Shown here one piece after another: positions 8,734 through 16,480 of a DNA stretch of 26,044 nt. Origin of the DNA: Pseudomonadota bacterium (GTDB taxonomy: Bacteria; Pseudomonadota; Alphaproteobacteria; Micropepsales; Micropepsaceae); contig JAKAVI010000309.1 of NCBI GenBank assembly GCA_021817355.1, positions 1 to 26,044 of the forward strand, in the 5' to 3' direction. The position numbers were made by a program, and so were the translations under genes. Positions within the stretch are counted from its first letter, which is position 1, and each line of letters begins with the position of its first letter. The notes below the pieces were generated by a model. It was not told where the DNA came from, searched no databases, and saw nothing but the letters and a program-made list of their open reading frames with translations.

Positions 8734-9216
8734 GTCTAACCCCTGCTGTCTCGTGCGACGCCACTGTCGCACCTGCGCAGGAATGTTGGCGCCGATCGGC
8801 TAAAGAGAGGTTAATAAGATGGTTGTCAAAGAGTTAACACCTGCGGCGAGGACACTTGCCTGTGAGAGCCGCGTCCAGCTGTGGACAGTCCCTCAAATCG
8901 CTGGCGCGGAGCGCCCTGACCTTCACATCCGCGCAATCCTGGACCTGTGGTAGAACGCGGCAGGGCAGAGCCCTTCTGCGATAAGCTCCGCGTCCTATGA
9001 CCGGAATTGGGCCTTCGCAAGACAGGGGAGCTTGGGTTATTGCGCTTTGCCGCCAAGGACGGGGCAGAACCTGTGCTGATCAGGGGCGCGAAATCTGCCT
9101 TTTTAGCAAGCTACGCAGGGCTTGCAGCTTTTGTAGGGCGGGGCCGCGGTAGCGGGAAAAGAGACCAAGCTCCTGACCTTGCTGACCGCGGCCCGTGCCT
9201 TGACTAAAACTCCGTC
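8734..9216. other. Intergenic region between the Sel1 and H1-like genes
   Basis: About 480 bases without a convincing gene. It contains several short inverted repeats: GTCCA/TGGAC near 8876-8887, ACGCGG paired with CCGCGT around an inner AGGGC/GCCCT near 8956-8994, GCAAGC (9106-9111) with GCTTGC (9120-9125), and a 10-bp stem described separately at 9141-9194. The density of stems could indicate a structured RNA, but I cannot match it to tmRNA, 6S, SRP or RNase P RNA. Frames here do not look protein-coding. Confidence 0.4.
9141..9194 (-). terminator. Candidate hairpin downstream of the H1-like gene
   Basis: GGGCCGCGGT at 9141-9150 is the exact reverse complement of ACCGCGGCCC at 9185-9194, giving a 10-bp GC-rich stem with a 34-base loop, starting about 20 bases past the stop of the minus-strand H1-like gene. 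It could stabilise or end that mRNA. No U-tract follows, so it is not a textbook intrinsic terminator. Confidence 0.35.
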
Positions 9217-9558
9217 TCACATCACCGGAGCGGCGACGACCGGAGCAGCCTTGGCTCTACGCTTGCCCGCGCGTTTGGCGGCCTTGCGTTTGCCGGCTTT
9301 CTTGGCTGTCTTCTTGGCAGCTTTTCTGCCGCCGCGCTTGGCCGCTTTACGGGCGGTTTTGCGCTTGGCGGTTTTCTTCTTTGCCGCCTTGCGGGTAGTT
9401 TTCTTGGCGACCTTGCGCTTGGCTACCCGCTTTTTGGTGGCTTTGCGCTTGGCGGTCTTGCGGGCCGCACCCTTCGCCGCCGCGCGGCGGACGACGGACT
9501 TCTTGGTGGACTTCTTGGCCGCGCGCTTGGCGGGCTTCTTCTTGGCAGTCATTGGCAT
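9217..9558 (-). CDS. Histone H1-like lysine/alanine-rich DNA-binding protein
   Basis: A start at 9558 gives 113 residues; GAGGAG seven bases upstream supports it, though an ATG at 9552 is also possible. Nearly the whole protein is Lys, Arg and Ala, in repeats of the type KKxAKR/AKRKxxKK and KAAKKxTAK, as in the eukaryotic H1 C-terminal tail, Bordetella BpH1, chlamydial Hc2 and Pseudomonas AlgP. Such tails bind DNA non-specifically and condense the nucleoid. No folded domain precedes it and the last residues (AAPVVAAPVM) are uncharged. It lies downstream of gatB by 229 bases with its own upstream region carrying palindromes. The repetitive DNA makes length variation between strains likely. Confidence 0.85.
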   Translation of the reverse strand: MPMTAKKKPAKRAAKKSTKKSVVRRAAAKGAARKTAKRKATKKRVAKRKVAKKTTRKAAKKKTAKRKTARKAAKRGGRKAAKKTAKKAGKRKAAKRAGKRRAKAAPVVAAPVM

Positions 9559-9667
9559 GTGACGACTCCTCGTAAGTTTGGGGTCGCGATGTTGCCTTCC
9601 CCAAAACACCAAGAATATGAGTGTCTTGGCTTAACGAAGCAATACTCCCCCGCCTGCGTCGCATGGC

Positions 9668-9687
9668 TGTCAAGTCCGGACTTCACA
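9668..9687. promoter_or_regulatory. Palindrome upstream of the H1-like gene (candidate operator)
   Basis: Positions 9668-9687 form a 20-bp inverted repeat, TGTcAAGTCC followed by GGACTTcACA, with one mismatched pair; the inner 12 bases (9672-9683) are perfectly self-complementary. It lies about 110 bases before the start of the minus-strand H1-like gene and after gatB. On the minus strand it includes TTGACA (9673-9668), which could be a -35 element, though I see no good -10 at the right distance. A dimeric regulator site is plausible but unproven. Confidence 0.4.
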
Positions 9688-9786
9688 AAAAGCCCTATTT
9701 TTCTACATTTTATGCACTACTCTGTGTACTGAGCAAATTTGTGCGTGGGAGCGCCCGCACCCCTTTGTGCCTTGCAAATGTGCGAA

Positions 9787-11268
9787 TCACCCCTCGTCTG
9801 GCAATTCGAGTCGCACCTTCAGGACGGCATTGACGGCCTGCGGATTGGCCTTTCCACCCGTCTCCTTCATCACCTGACCGACAAACCAGCCGGCCAATTT
9901 TGGCTTCGCCTTTGCCTGCGCGACCTTGTCCGGATTTGCGGCGATGACACGTTCAACCGCCTCTTCGATCGCGCGCGTGTCCGTCACCTGGCGAAGCCCG
10001 CGGTCCTCAACCACTGCGCGCGGATCACCTCCTTCGGCCCATACGATATCGAGCAGGTCTTTGGCGATCTTGCCGGAGATCGTGCCATCGCAGGTCATGG
10101 CGATGATGGCATGATTGGCCTCGGCGGATACCGGACAGTGGCCAATCGACAGCCCCTGCTTGTTGAGCCGGCCCAGGATTTCGTTGTTGAGCCAGTTGGC
10201 AGCGAGTTTCGCATCGGCGCCTCGGGCCATGACTTCGTAGTAATCAGCCAATTCGCGTTCCGCGACGATCACCCCCGCGTCATAAGCTGAGAGCCCATAG
10301 TCCTTGATGAATCTAGCTTTTTTCTCATCGGGCAGCTCCGGTAGGGAGGCGGCAACGGTCTTGATCCACGCCGCGTCAAGCTCCAGCGGCAACAGATCCG
10401 GATCCGGAAAGTAGCGATAGTCGTGCGCCTCTTCTTTGGAACGCATGCTGCGGGTCTCGCCTGCCTTGGAATCAAAAAGGCGAGTTTCCTGCTTCACCGT
10501 GCCACCGCCTTCAATCATCTCGATCTGGCGCCGGGCTTCATATTCGATTGCCTGGGCGATGAAGCGCAGGGAGTTTACGTTCTTGATTTCACAGCGTGTT
10601 CCGAGATCTGCGCCGGGCCGGCGCACCGAGACATTGACATCGGCGCGAAGGGAACCTTCCTCCATATTGCCATCACAGGTTCCCAAGTAGCGCAGGATCG
10701 CCCGCAACTTCTTCAGATACGCCACCGCCTCATCGGCACAGCGCATGTCCGGGCGACTGACAATCTCCATCAGCGCCACGCCGGCGCGGTTCAGATCGAC
10801 ATAGGAATAGTCGGCATGCTGGTCGTGGAGGGATTTGCCCGCATCCTGTTCCAGGTGAAGACGCTCGATCCCCACTGTTGCTGTTTCGCCGCCCGGCAGG
10901 TCGATGATGACCTCACCTTCGCCGACAATGGGCTGCTTGTACTGGGAAATCTGATAGCCACTCGGCAGGTCAGGATAGAAATAGTTCTTGCGATCGAACA
11001 CCGAGACCAGGTTGATCTTGGCCCTGAGGCCAAGTCCCGTGCGGATCGCCTGTTCCACGCAGCGCCGGTTGATCACCGGCAGCATGCCCGGCATGGCGGC
11101 GTCCACGAAGCTGACCTGACTATTTGGGGGCGCACCGAAATCGGTCGCGGCCCCGGAAAAGAGCTTGGCCTTGGAGACGACCTGCGCGTGGACCTCAAGG
11201 CCAATCACGACTTCCCAGTCGCCACTTTCCCCGCGAATGTATTTCGAAGATTTTTCCGGCGCATTCAT
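9787..11268 (-). CDS. gatB: Asp-tRNA(Asn)/Glu-tRNA(Gln) amidotransferase subunit B
   Basis: 493 residues from the ATG at 11268, whose ATGA overlaps the gatA stop. GatB binds the mischarged tRNA and activates the carboxyl group with ATP before amidation. Seen: [13 protein letters not shown] near residue 20, the conserved [33 protein letters not shown] (kinase-like cradle), [20 protein letters not shown], and a C-terminal helical YqeY-like region with the [18 protein letters not shown] motif that contacts the tRNA elbow. Full length for the family. It is the last gene of the gatC-GNAT-gatA-gatB run. Confidence 0.97.
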   Translation of the reverse strand: MNAPEKSSKYIRGESGDWEVVIGLEVHAQVVSKAKLFSGAATDFGAPPNSQVSFVDAAMPGMLPVINRRCVEQAIRTGLGLRAKINLVSVFDRKNYFYPDLPSGYQISQYKQPIVGEGEVIIDLPGGETATVGIERLHLEQDAGKSLHDQHADYSYVDLNRAGVALMEIVSRPDMRCADEAVAYLKKLRAILRYLGTCDGNMEEGSLRADVNVSVRRPGADLGTRCEIKNVNSLRFIAQAIEYEARRQIEMIEGGGTVKQETRLFDSKAGETRSMRSKEEAHDYRYFPDPDLLPLELDAAWIKTVAASLPELPDEKKARFIKDYGLSAYDAGVIVAERELADYYEVMARGADAKLAANWLNNEILGRLNKQGLSIGHCPVSAEANHAIIAMTCDGTISGKIAKDLLDIVWAEGGDPRAVVEDRGLRQVTDTRAIEEAVERVIAANPDKVAQAKAKPKLAGWFVGQVMKETGGKANPQAVNAVLKVRLELPDEG

Positions 11269-12746
11269 GCGAGCCACCATACCTTGGGTTTCGCGCGAAA
11301 CTGTGCGGCCAGCTCCAGAGCTCGGCCGACGCGCAATACCATCGCTTCGTCAAACGCCTTACCGATAACCTGCAGCCCTAAAGGCAAGCCCTCCGTCGTG
11401 AGCCCGGCAGGTACTGACAGCGCCGGTAGGCCTGCCATGTTCACCGTAACCGTAAAGATGTCATTCAGATACATGGCCACGGGGTCCTGGGTCTTCTCCC
11501 CCAGCGCAAACGCCGGACCGGGAGTTGCCGGAGTCAGAAGCGCGTCGCAACGCCCAAAGGCTGCTTCGAAGTCACGGGCAATCAGCGTGCGTACCTTCTG
11601 TGCGCGTGCGTAGTAGGCATCATAATAGCCGGCCGACAGAACGTAGGTGCCGATCAGAATACGACGGCGTACCTCCTTGCCAAATCCTTCTCCGCGGCTA
11701 CGTTCGTACAGCTCGCCAATGTCCCTGGCATCGCGCGTGCGATGTCCGTAGCGCACGCCATCATAGCGTGCGAGATTCGACGAGGCCTCTGCTGGAGCGA
11801 CGATGTAATAGGCGGGCAATGCGTATCTGGTAGAAGGCAGGCTGACCTCGACGATCTCTGCACCCTGGGCACGCAGCCACTCTGCACCCTTCTGCCACAA
11901 CGTGTCGATTTCCGGCGGCGCGCCATCGACACGGTATTCCTTCGGGATACCGATGCGCAGCCCCTTCACTCCAGCGTCAACCATGTCCTCGTAATTGGGC
12001 ACGGGAAGATCGACGCTGGTCGAATCCATGGGGTCAACGCTGGCCATATGACTCAACAAGATAGCAGCGTCACGGACCGTTTTGGTCATCGGCCCGGCCT
12101 GATCAAGCGAGGAGGCAAAGGCGATAATCCCCCAGCGCGAGCAGCGGCCATAGGTCGGTTTGAGGCCAACCGTTGCGGTTACGGCTGCTGGTTGCCGGAT
12201 CGAACCGCCGGTGTCGGTACCGGTTGCAGCCAGACACAGATCGGCAGCCACGGCACTCGCCGACCCTCCCGAGGACCCACCCGGTACCAAAGTCTGATTG
12301 GAGCCCTCTGCGCGCCAGGGGTTGGCTACCGGTCCGAAAAAGGAAGTTTCGTTGGATGAGCCCATTGCGAACTCATCCATGTTGGTCTTTCCCAGAAGAA
12401 CGGCGCCGGCGTCCCACAGGTTCTGCGTTACCGTGGATTCGTAAGGCGGGACGAAGTTCTCAAGGATGTGGCTGCCAGCCGTGGTACGTACCCCCTTGGT
12501 GCAAAACAGATCCTTGATCGCCAGAGGTAAACCCTCTAGCGATCGCGCCTCTCCGCGCGCCAGACGGGCATCGCTCTCGGCCGCCATGGCAAGGGCCCGC
12601 TCCGGGGTTTGAGTGACGAAGGCGTTGAGCGGTCGCGCCGCTTCAATCGCCTTTAACAGTGCGCCCGTAAGCTCCGTCGATGAAACGCGCTTTTCCAGCA
12701 ATGCATTGCGTGCATCTGCAAGCGTCAAGCCAGTAAGATCTGTCAT
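11265..12746 (-). CDS. gatA: Asp-tRNA(Asn)/Glu-tRNA(Gln) amidotransferase subunit A
   Basis: 493 residues, the glutaminase subunit that releases ammonia from glutamine for GatB. Amidase-signature residues are all present: catalytic Lys78 in LAIKDLFC, Ser158 in [12 protein letters not shown] and the nucleophile Ser182 in [12 protein letters not shown]. Further family segments are [27 protein letters not shown] and [21 protein letters not shown]. The start ATG overlaps the GNAT stop and its own stop overlaps gatB ATG, both as ATGA, so translational coupling is likely. The presence of gatCAB implies Gln-tRNA and/or Asn-tRNA are made by the indirect route. Confidence 0.97.
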   Translation of the reverse strand: MTDLTGLTLADARNALLEKRVSSTELTGALLKAIEAARPLNAFVTQTPERALAMAAESDARLARGEARSLEGLPLAIKDLFCTKGVRTTAGSHILENFVPPYESTVTQNLWDAGAVLLGKTNMDEFAMGSSNETSFFGPVANPWRAEGSNQTLVPGGSSGGSASAVAADLCLAATGTDTGGSIRQPAAVTATVGLKPTYGRCSRWGIIAFASSLDQAGPMTKTVRDAAILLSHMASVDPMDSTSVDLPVPNYEDMVDAGVKGLRIGIPKEYRVDGAPPEIDTLWQKGAEWLRAQGAEIVEVSLPSTRYALPAYYIVAPAEASSNLARYDGVRYGHRTRDARDIGELYERSRGEGFGKEVRRRILIGTYVLSAGYYDAYYARAQKVRTLIARDFEAAFGRCDALLTPATPGPAFALGEKTQDPVAMYLNDIFTVTVNMAGLPALSVPAGLTTEGLPLGLQVIGKAFDEAMVLRVGRALELAAQFRAKPKVWWLA

Positions 12747-13219
12747 GTTGCACCCGGCTCGCGCGCGAGCCCCTTTTCATAAAAAACGGACCAAGATGAG
12801 GCTGGATAATCAAGCACGGGCGCACAGCGTCTGAAACCGGCACGCTCGTAAACCCGCCATGCCGCCGGATGCCGGTCGCCGGTTTCCAACACCAGGCAGG
12901 CCAAGCCTTCTCGTTCGGCGAGCGTTTCGATCTGCGCCAGAATGCGTCCACCGATACCCCGTCCCTGACAAAAAGGCCGGGTGTACATGCGTTTGACCTC
13001 ACCGACCGCTCCGTGACGACGCAGGGCGCCCATACCCACCGCCAGCCCCTCGATACGCGCCACGAAGACAGTGATATCGGGCTGCGCCATCTCCTCGGCA
13101 GTCATATGATAGCAATGCTCCGGTGGGGTTAGCGCCAAAAGTACCTCGTTCAGCTCGCAGATCAGACTCCGAACCTCATCCGACAGCGGGCTCTCAATGG
13201 CGATCGTCTCCTCGCTCAT
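12743..13219 (-). CDS. GNAT family N-acetyltransferase
   Basis: 158 residues with a GNAT fold: the acetyl-CoA pyrophosphate-binding motif [11 protein letters not shown] around residues 84-94, preceded by [11 protein letters not shown] (strand beta4 region) and followed by [25 protein letters not shown], the typical motif B. It acetylates an unknown amine. The gene starts two bases after the gatC stop and ends overlapping gatA ATG, so it is embedded in the amidotransferase operon. From memory, a GNAT gene in this position recurs in alphaproteobacteria, hinting at a link with translation, but its target is not known to me. Confidence 0.88.
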   Translation of the reverse strand: MSEETIAIESPLSDEVRSLICELNEVLLALTPPEHCYHMTAEEMAQPDITVFVARIEGLAVGMGALRRHGAVGEVKRMYTRPFCQGRGIGGRILAQIETLAEREGLACLVLETGDRHPAAWRVYERAGFRRCAPVLDYPASSWSVFYEKGLAREPGAT

Positions 13220-13221
13220 GC

Positions 13222-13509
13222 CTACTCGACCACCTTCGGAACCACATAGAAGTGATCCTCTACAAGCGGGGCATTGGCGGTGACAGCTGCTGCATCGCCA
13301 CCCGCCGTAACCTCGTCTTCACGCATCTTAAGACGTTGGGCGACAACTGAGGTGAGCGGTGCGACCTCCCGAACATCCACTTCCTGGAGTTGTTCGACCC
13401 ACCCCAGTATCGCGTTGAGTTCCGTCACCATGGGGTCGATCCGATCCTCCTCAAGGGCAATCCGGGCGAGCCGGGCAACGCGCAACACGGTTTCTCGATC
13501 GACAGACAT
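13222..13509 (-). CDS. gatC: Asp-tRNA(Asn)/Glu-tRNA(Gln) amidotransferase subunit C
   Basis: 95 residues, the small belt subunit that wraps GatA and stabilises the GatA-GatB contact. The family pattern is clear: VLRVARLARIALEEDRIDPM at the N-terminus, ELNAILGWVEQLQEVDV, the central VAPLTSV turn, and the C-terminal LREDEV-like (MREDEVTAGG), NAPLVEDHFYVVPKVVE. Length is normal. It is the first gene of the operon, divergent from the VOC gene at 13600, with only about 90 bases between the starts. Confidence 0.95.
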   Translation of the reverse strand: MSVDRETVLRVARLARIALEEDRIDPMVTELNAILGWVEQLQEVDVREVAPLTSVVAQRLKMREDEVTAGGDAAAVTANAPLVEDHFYVVPKVVE

Positions 13510-13599
13510 GGAGCCAGTCTCTGTGCTAGGATGCGGCTCTTGCTACCAACCAATGGGGCGGGCTGGCAAGCGATGGACGAAGGATCCAAAGAGGCGGCT

Positions 13600-13974
13600 A
13601 TGGGATTTGCCATTACGGCCATCGACCATGTGCAGATCGCAACACCACGCACCCTGGAAGCAGAGACGATCGCCTTCTACCGCGACATTCTGGGTCTACC
13701 CCCCGTTCCCAAGCCCGCCGAGCTGCGCGCACGGGGCGGTGCCTGGTTCCAGGTAGGCGCCCTGCAGCTTCATATAGGCCTGGATCCGGACACCGGGCCC
13801 TTGCCCAAATCCAAACGCCACGTCTGCCTTCTGACCGAGGACCTCGCTGCGGCCAAACAGGCCGCGCAGCTGGCCGGGCTTGCCATTGAGGAGGAGAGCC
13901 GTGCAGAGGGCCTGACGCGCTTTTTCCTTCGCGATCCCGCCGGCAACCGCGTTGAGATTGGTACCCGTAGCTGA
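13600..13974 (+). CDS. VOC family (glyoxalase/bleomycin resistance-like) protein
   Basis: Start 13600 has GAGG five bases upstream and gives 124 residues; an in-frame ATG at 13573 is less well placed. The vicinal oxygen chelate fold is indicated by AIDHVQIATP at the N-terminus (metal-ligand His), ETIAFYRDILGLPPVPKP, GGAWFQVGALQLHIGLD (second His), HVCLLTEDLAAAK (third) and FLRDPAGNRVEIG at the end (Glu). This set is typical of metal-dependent VOC enzymes such as glyoxalase I or dioxygenase-like proteins. The substrate cannot be told. It is divergent from gatC and upstream of ruvX on the same strand by 124 bases. Confidence 0.88.
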   Translation: MGFAITAIDHVQIATPRTLEAETIAFYRDILGLPPVPKPAELRARGGAWFQVGALQLHIGLDPDTGPLPKSKRHVCLLTEDLAAAKQAAQLAGLAIEEESRAEGLTRFFLRDPAGNRVEIGTRS

Positions 13975-14098
13975 GAAAGCACGCTTTGGCTGGCAGCCAA
14001 AGCTGAACCCTCCTCCTCACCCCCTCTTGCATTTGGTCTTTAGGACAAGCTGTGGCATAGCCTGACCGGGCTTTTCTGGCGCGCGCGGTCCGCAGGCA

Positions 14099-14566
14099 AT
14101 GATTTTCAGCACGGTCGCGGAATTCAAATCCGTACTCCCTCAAACTGCCCGCCTCATCGGACTGGATCTGGGCGAAAAGACCATCGGCCTTGCCCTATCT
14201 GACAATCTGCGCCTGATTGCCTCGGCCCGTACCAATCTCAAGCGCAGCAAATTTTCCACCACTGCCGCCGAGCTCGAACAGTTGATTGCACAGGAAGGGG
14301 TGGGCGGGATGGTCATAGGCCTGCCTCTCAATATGGACGGCTCGAGCGGACCAGCTGCCCAAGCCGCCCGTGCCTTCGCGCGCAATTTTGCTGCGCGATG
14401 CCTTCTGCCGCTGCTGCTTTGGGACGAACGCCTGTCAACTGCCGCAGTAACCCGCACACTGCTTTCGGCCGATGCAAGCCGCCAGCGCCGTCAGCAGGTC
14501 GTCGACAAGCTGGCGGCCGCTTACATTTTGCAGGGAGCGCTGGACGCCATGCGTCACATCCCATGA
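14099..14566 (+). CDS. ruvX: Putative pre-16S rRNA nuclease / Holliday junction resolvase-like YqgF
   Basis: 155 residues with an RNase H-like fold of the YqgF/RuvX family. Seen: IGLDLGEKTIGLALSD (Asp23 as first acidic ligand), GGMVIGLPLNMDGSSGPAAQAARAF, LLLWDERLSTAA with the second acidic pair, and a C-terminal DKLAAAYILQGALD with the last conserved Asp. Family members process the 5' end of 16S rRNA in E. coli; the resolvase role is older and less certain. The Shine-Dalgarno is weak. The stop overlaps the next gene's ATG (ATGA), so the transporter downstream is coupled. Confidence 0.93.
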   Translation: MIFSTVAEFKSVLPQTARLIGLDLGEKTIGLALSDNLRLIASARTNLKRSKFSTTAAELEQLIAQEGVGGMVIGLPLNMDGSSGPAAQAARAFARNFAARCLLPLLLWDERLSTAAVTRTLLSADASRQRRQQVVDKLAAAYILQGALDAMRHIP

Positions 14567-15474
14567 GTGCGGTCCTTGCCGCCTTGATGCCCGCAGTCTT
14601 TCTCATCGCGATCGCTGCGGTTCTGCATCGCAGCGGCTTTTTGCCCGAGGCAGCATGGCGGGGCATGGAGCGCGCCACCTATTACGTGTTTTTTCCGGCA
14701 TTCCTGTTCCAGTCTCTGGCACAGGCCAATTTTCGTGGCGTCCATGTCTGGCCCTTGGCGGCAGCGCTTTTGAGCGCGATCGCAGTCATGGCCTGCATTC
14801 TCGCGCTCGTGCGCCGCGCCATCCGCCTCGACGGCCCGGCCTATTCGAGTGTCTATCTAGGTGCGATCAGGTGGAACAGCTTTGTGGCCATCGTCCTGCT
14901 CAAGCAGCTCTATGGCCCAACCGGAGTCACACTTGTGGCGGTCGCCTTCGCGGCAATCATACCGGTGGTCAACACGCTTTCGGTCTATGTGCTGACAAGA
15001 CACGCGAGCGCGGACAGTCGCCTCAGCCTTGCGCTAAAGCAGATGGCACGTAACCCCCTGATCCTTGCTAGCCTTGCCGGCGCGCTGTGGCAGCTCGCTG
15101 GCCTTCCTGTACCTGGCGTCATCAGCACGACATTAACCTTGCTGGGAGGTACCGCGCTCGTCCTTGGACTGTTCACCATCGGCGCAGCCCTCAACTTCTC
15201 CCATTTGCGCGCCAGTCCTGCCCTGCTGCTCCTCGTCGGCGCGCTCAAGCTTCTCGTGATGCCGGTGCTGATGGCCACCTTCTGCACATTATATAATGTG
15301 CAGGGTCCGGCCCGCACCGTGGCGGTCGTCGCCGGGGCTGTTCCCACTGCCACCAATGCCTATATCCTGACCCGCCAGCTTGGCGGCGATTCGGTACTGA
15401 TGGCCAATCTGATCAGCGTCATGACGGTCGCCGCACTTTTCACCATGCCCCTTGCCATCTGGCTTTTGGGCTGA
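14563..15474 (+). CDS. AEC family transporter (auxin efflux carrier-like)
   Basis: 303 residues, about ten hydrophobic segments in two halves, as in the AEC/PIN-like family of secondary exporters. Typical segments are VLHRSGFLPEAAWRGMERATYYVFFPAFLFQSLA-like N-terminus (residues 21 on), RWNSFVAIVLLKQLYGPTG in the middle, LKQMARNPLILASLAGALW opening the second half, LGLFTIGAALNF and GAVPTATNAYILTRQLGGD near the end. Substrates of bacterial members include organic acids and possibly auxin-like molecules; here it is unknown. The ATG overlaps the ruvX stop. A 22-bp perfect palindrome lies inside the coding sequence at 15282-15303. Confidence 0.9.
   Translation: MSAVLAALMPAVFLIAIAAVLHRSGFLPEAAWRGMERATYYVFFPAFLFQSLAQANFRGVHVWPLAAALLSAIAVMACILALVRRAIRLDGPAYSSVYLGAIRWNSFVAIVLLKQLYGPTGVTLVAVAFAAIIPVVNTLSVYVLTRHASADSRLSLALKQMARNPLILASLAGALWQLAGLPVPGVISTTLTLLGGTALVLGLFTIGAALNFSHLRASPALLLLVGALKLLVMPVLMATFCTLYNVQGPARTVAVVAGAVPTATNAYILTRQLGGDSVLMANLISVMTVAALFTMPLAIWLLG
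15282..15303. repeat. 22-bp perfect palindrome within the AEC transporter gene
   Basis: The half-site CTGCACATTAT (15282-15292) is followed directly by its exact reverse complement ATAATGTGCAG (15293-15303). The centre is AT-only, in contrast to the GC-rich coding sequence around it, and it encodes the stretch TFCTLYNVQ. It could form a hairpin in mRNA or be a dimeric protein site. Confidence 0.85.
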
Positions 15475-15517
15475 CGCTTGCCCACCCGCCGGAGGCCGCC
15501 TATAAGCCGGTGCTTAG

Positions 15518-16480
15518 ATGAACGCAGAACGCCCGTCCCTGTCATCCCGCCACCTGCTTGGCGCCGAACAGCTTTCGGTTGCCGAAATCAAAGCTCTGCT
15601 GGACCGCGCCGAAGGCTATGTCGCCCTCAACCGCTCCGCCGACAAGAAGAGTGCGGTTTTGAAGGGACTAACGCTCATCAATCTGTTTTTCGAGGCGTCA
15701 ACCCGGACACAGAGCTCTTTTGAACTGGCCGGCAAACGCCTGGGCGCTGACGTGCTCAATATGGCGGTACGAACCTCGTCGGTCAGTAAAGGGGAAACCC
15801 TGCTGGATACCGCAACCACACTCAACGCAATGCGGCCCGATATCCTGATCGTACGGCATCCCGATTCAGGAGCCTCCGAACTACTTTCCCACAAGCTCGA
15901 TTGCTGCGTGGTCAATGCTGGCGACGGTGCCCATGAGCATCCAACCCAGGCCTTGCTCGATGCTCTCACCATCCGCCGCCGCCGTGGTGGTTTTGAGGGA
16001 CTGGTCGTGGCGATTTGTGGTGATGTGCTGCATAGCCGTGTCGCCCGGTCCAACATCCACCTGCTGTCAAAACTTGGTGCCCGCGTCCGTGTCATTGCTC
16101 CACGCACACTACTGCCGCCAGATGCGCAACGGCTTGGCATAGAAATCTGCTCGGATATGCGCGAAGGTCTTGCTGGCGCAGACATCATCATGATGCTGCG
16201 TCTGCAGCTGGAGCGCATGGAAGGGGCATTTGTACCTTCAACCCGGGAGTATTTCCGCTTTTTTGGACTGGACCGCGAAAAGCTCGGCTACGCCAAACCT
16301 GGCGCGCTGGTAATGCATCCCGGGCCGATGAACCGTGGCGTCGAGATCGACTCGGACATTGCTGACGACGTCGAAGTCAGCCTCATTCAGGAACAGGTCG
16401 AGATGGGCGTCGCCATACGCATGGCGGTCCTTGATGCGCTCGCCTACGGCCTGACACAGCGTCGGAGCGATCTGTCATGA
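15518..16480 (+). CDS. pyrB: Aspartate carbamoyltransferase catalytic subunit
   Basis: 320 residues; condenses carbamoyl phosphate with aspartate in the second step of pyrimidine synthesis. Seen: the carbamoyl-phosphate signature [20 protein letters not shown] (STRT at 61-64), the [12 protein letters not shown] motif, [16 protein letters not shown], the RLQLERME loop and [14 protein letters not shown]. Length is typical of the ATCases that pair with a dihydroorotase-like partner rather than with PyrI. The Shine-Dalgarno at 15518 is weak; a GGAGG lies about 22 bases upstream, too far to decide the start. The stop overlaps pyrC ATG (ATGA), so the two products are probably made in equal amounts. 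Confidence 0.96.
   Translation: MNAERPSLSSRHLLGAEQLSVAEIKALLDRAEGYVALNRSADKKSAVLKGLTLINLFFEASTRTQSSFELAGKRLGADVLNMAVRTSSVSKGETLLDTATTLNAMRPDILIVRHPDSGASELLSHKLDCCVVNAGDGAHEHPTQALLDALTIRRRRGGFEGLVVAICGDVLHSRVARSNIHLLSKLGARVRVIAPRTLLPPDAQRLGIEICSDMREGLAGADIIMMLRLQLERMEGAFVPSTREYFRFFGLDREKLGYAKPGALVMHPGPMNRGVEIDSDIADDVEVSLIQEQVEMGVAIRMAVLDALAYGLTQRRSDLS

Noticed and set aside
9668..9673. TTGACA as the -35 of a promoter for the H1-like gene
   Set aside because: No convincing -10 element lies 16-18 bases downstream on the minus strand.
10423..11613. 396-residue plus-strand frame opposite gatB/gatA
   Set aside because: It is antisense to two clearly recognised genes; its product has no recognisable motif. 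It follows from the codon bias of the true strand.
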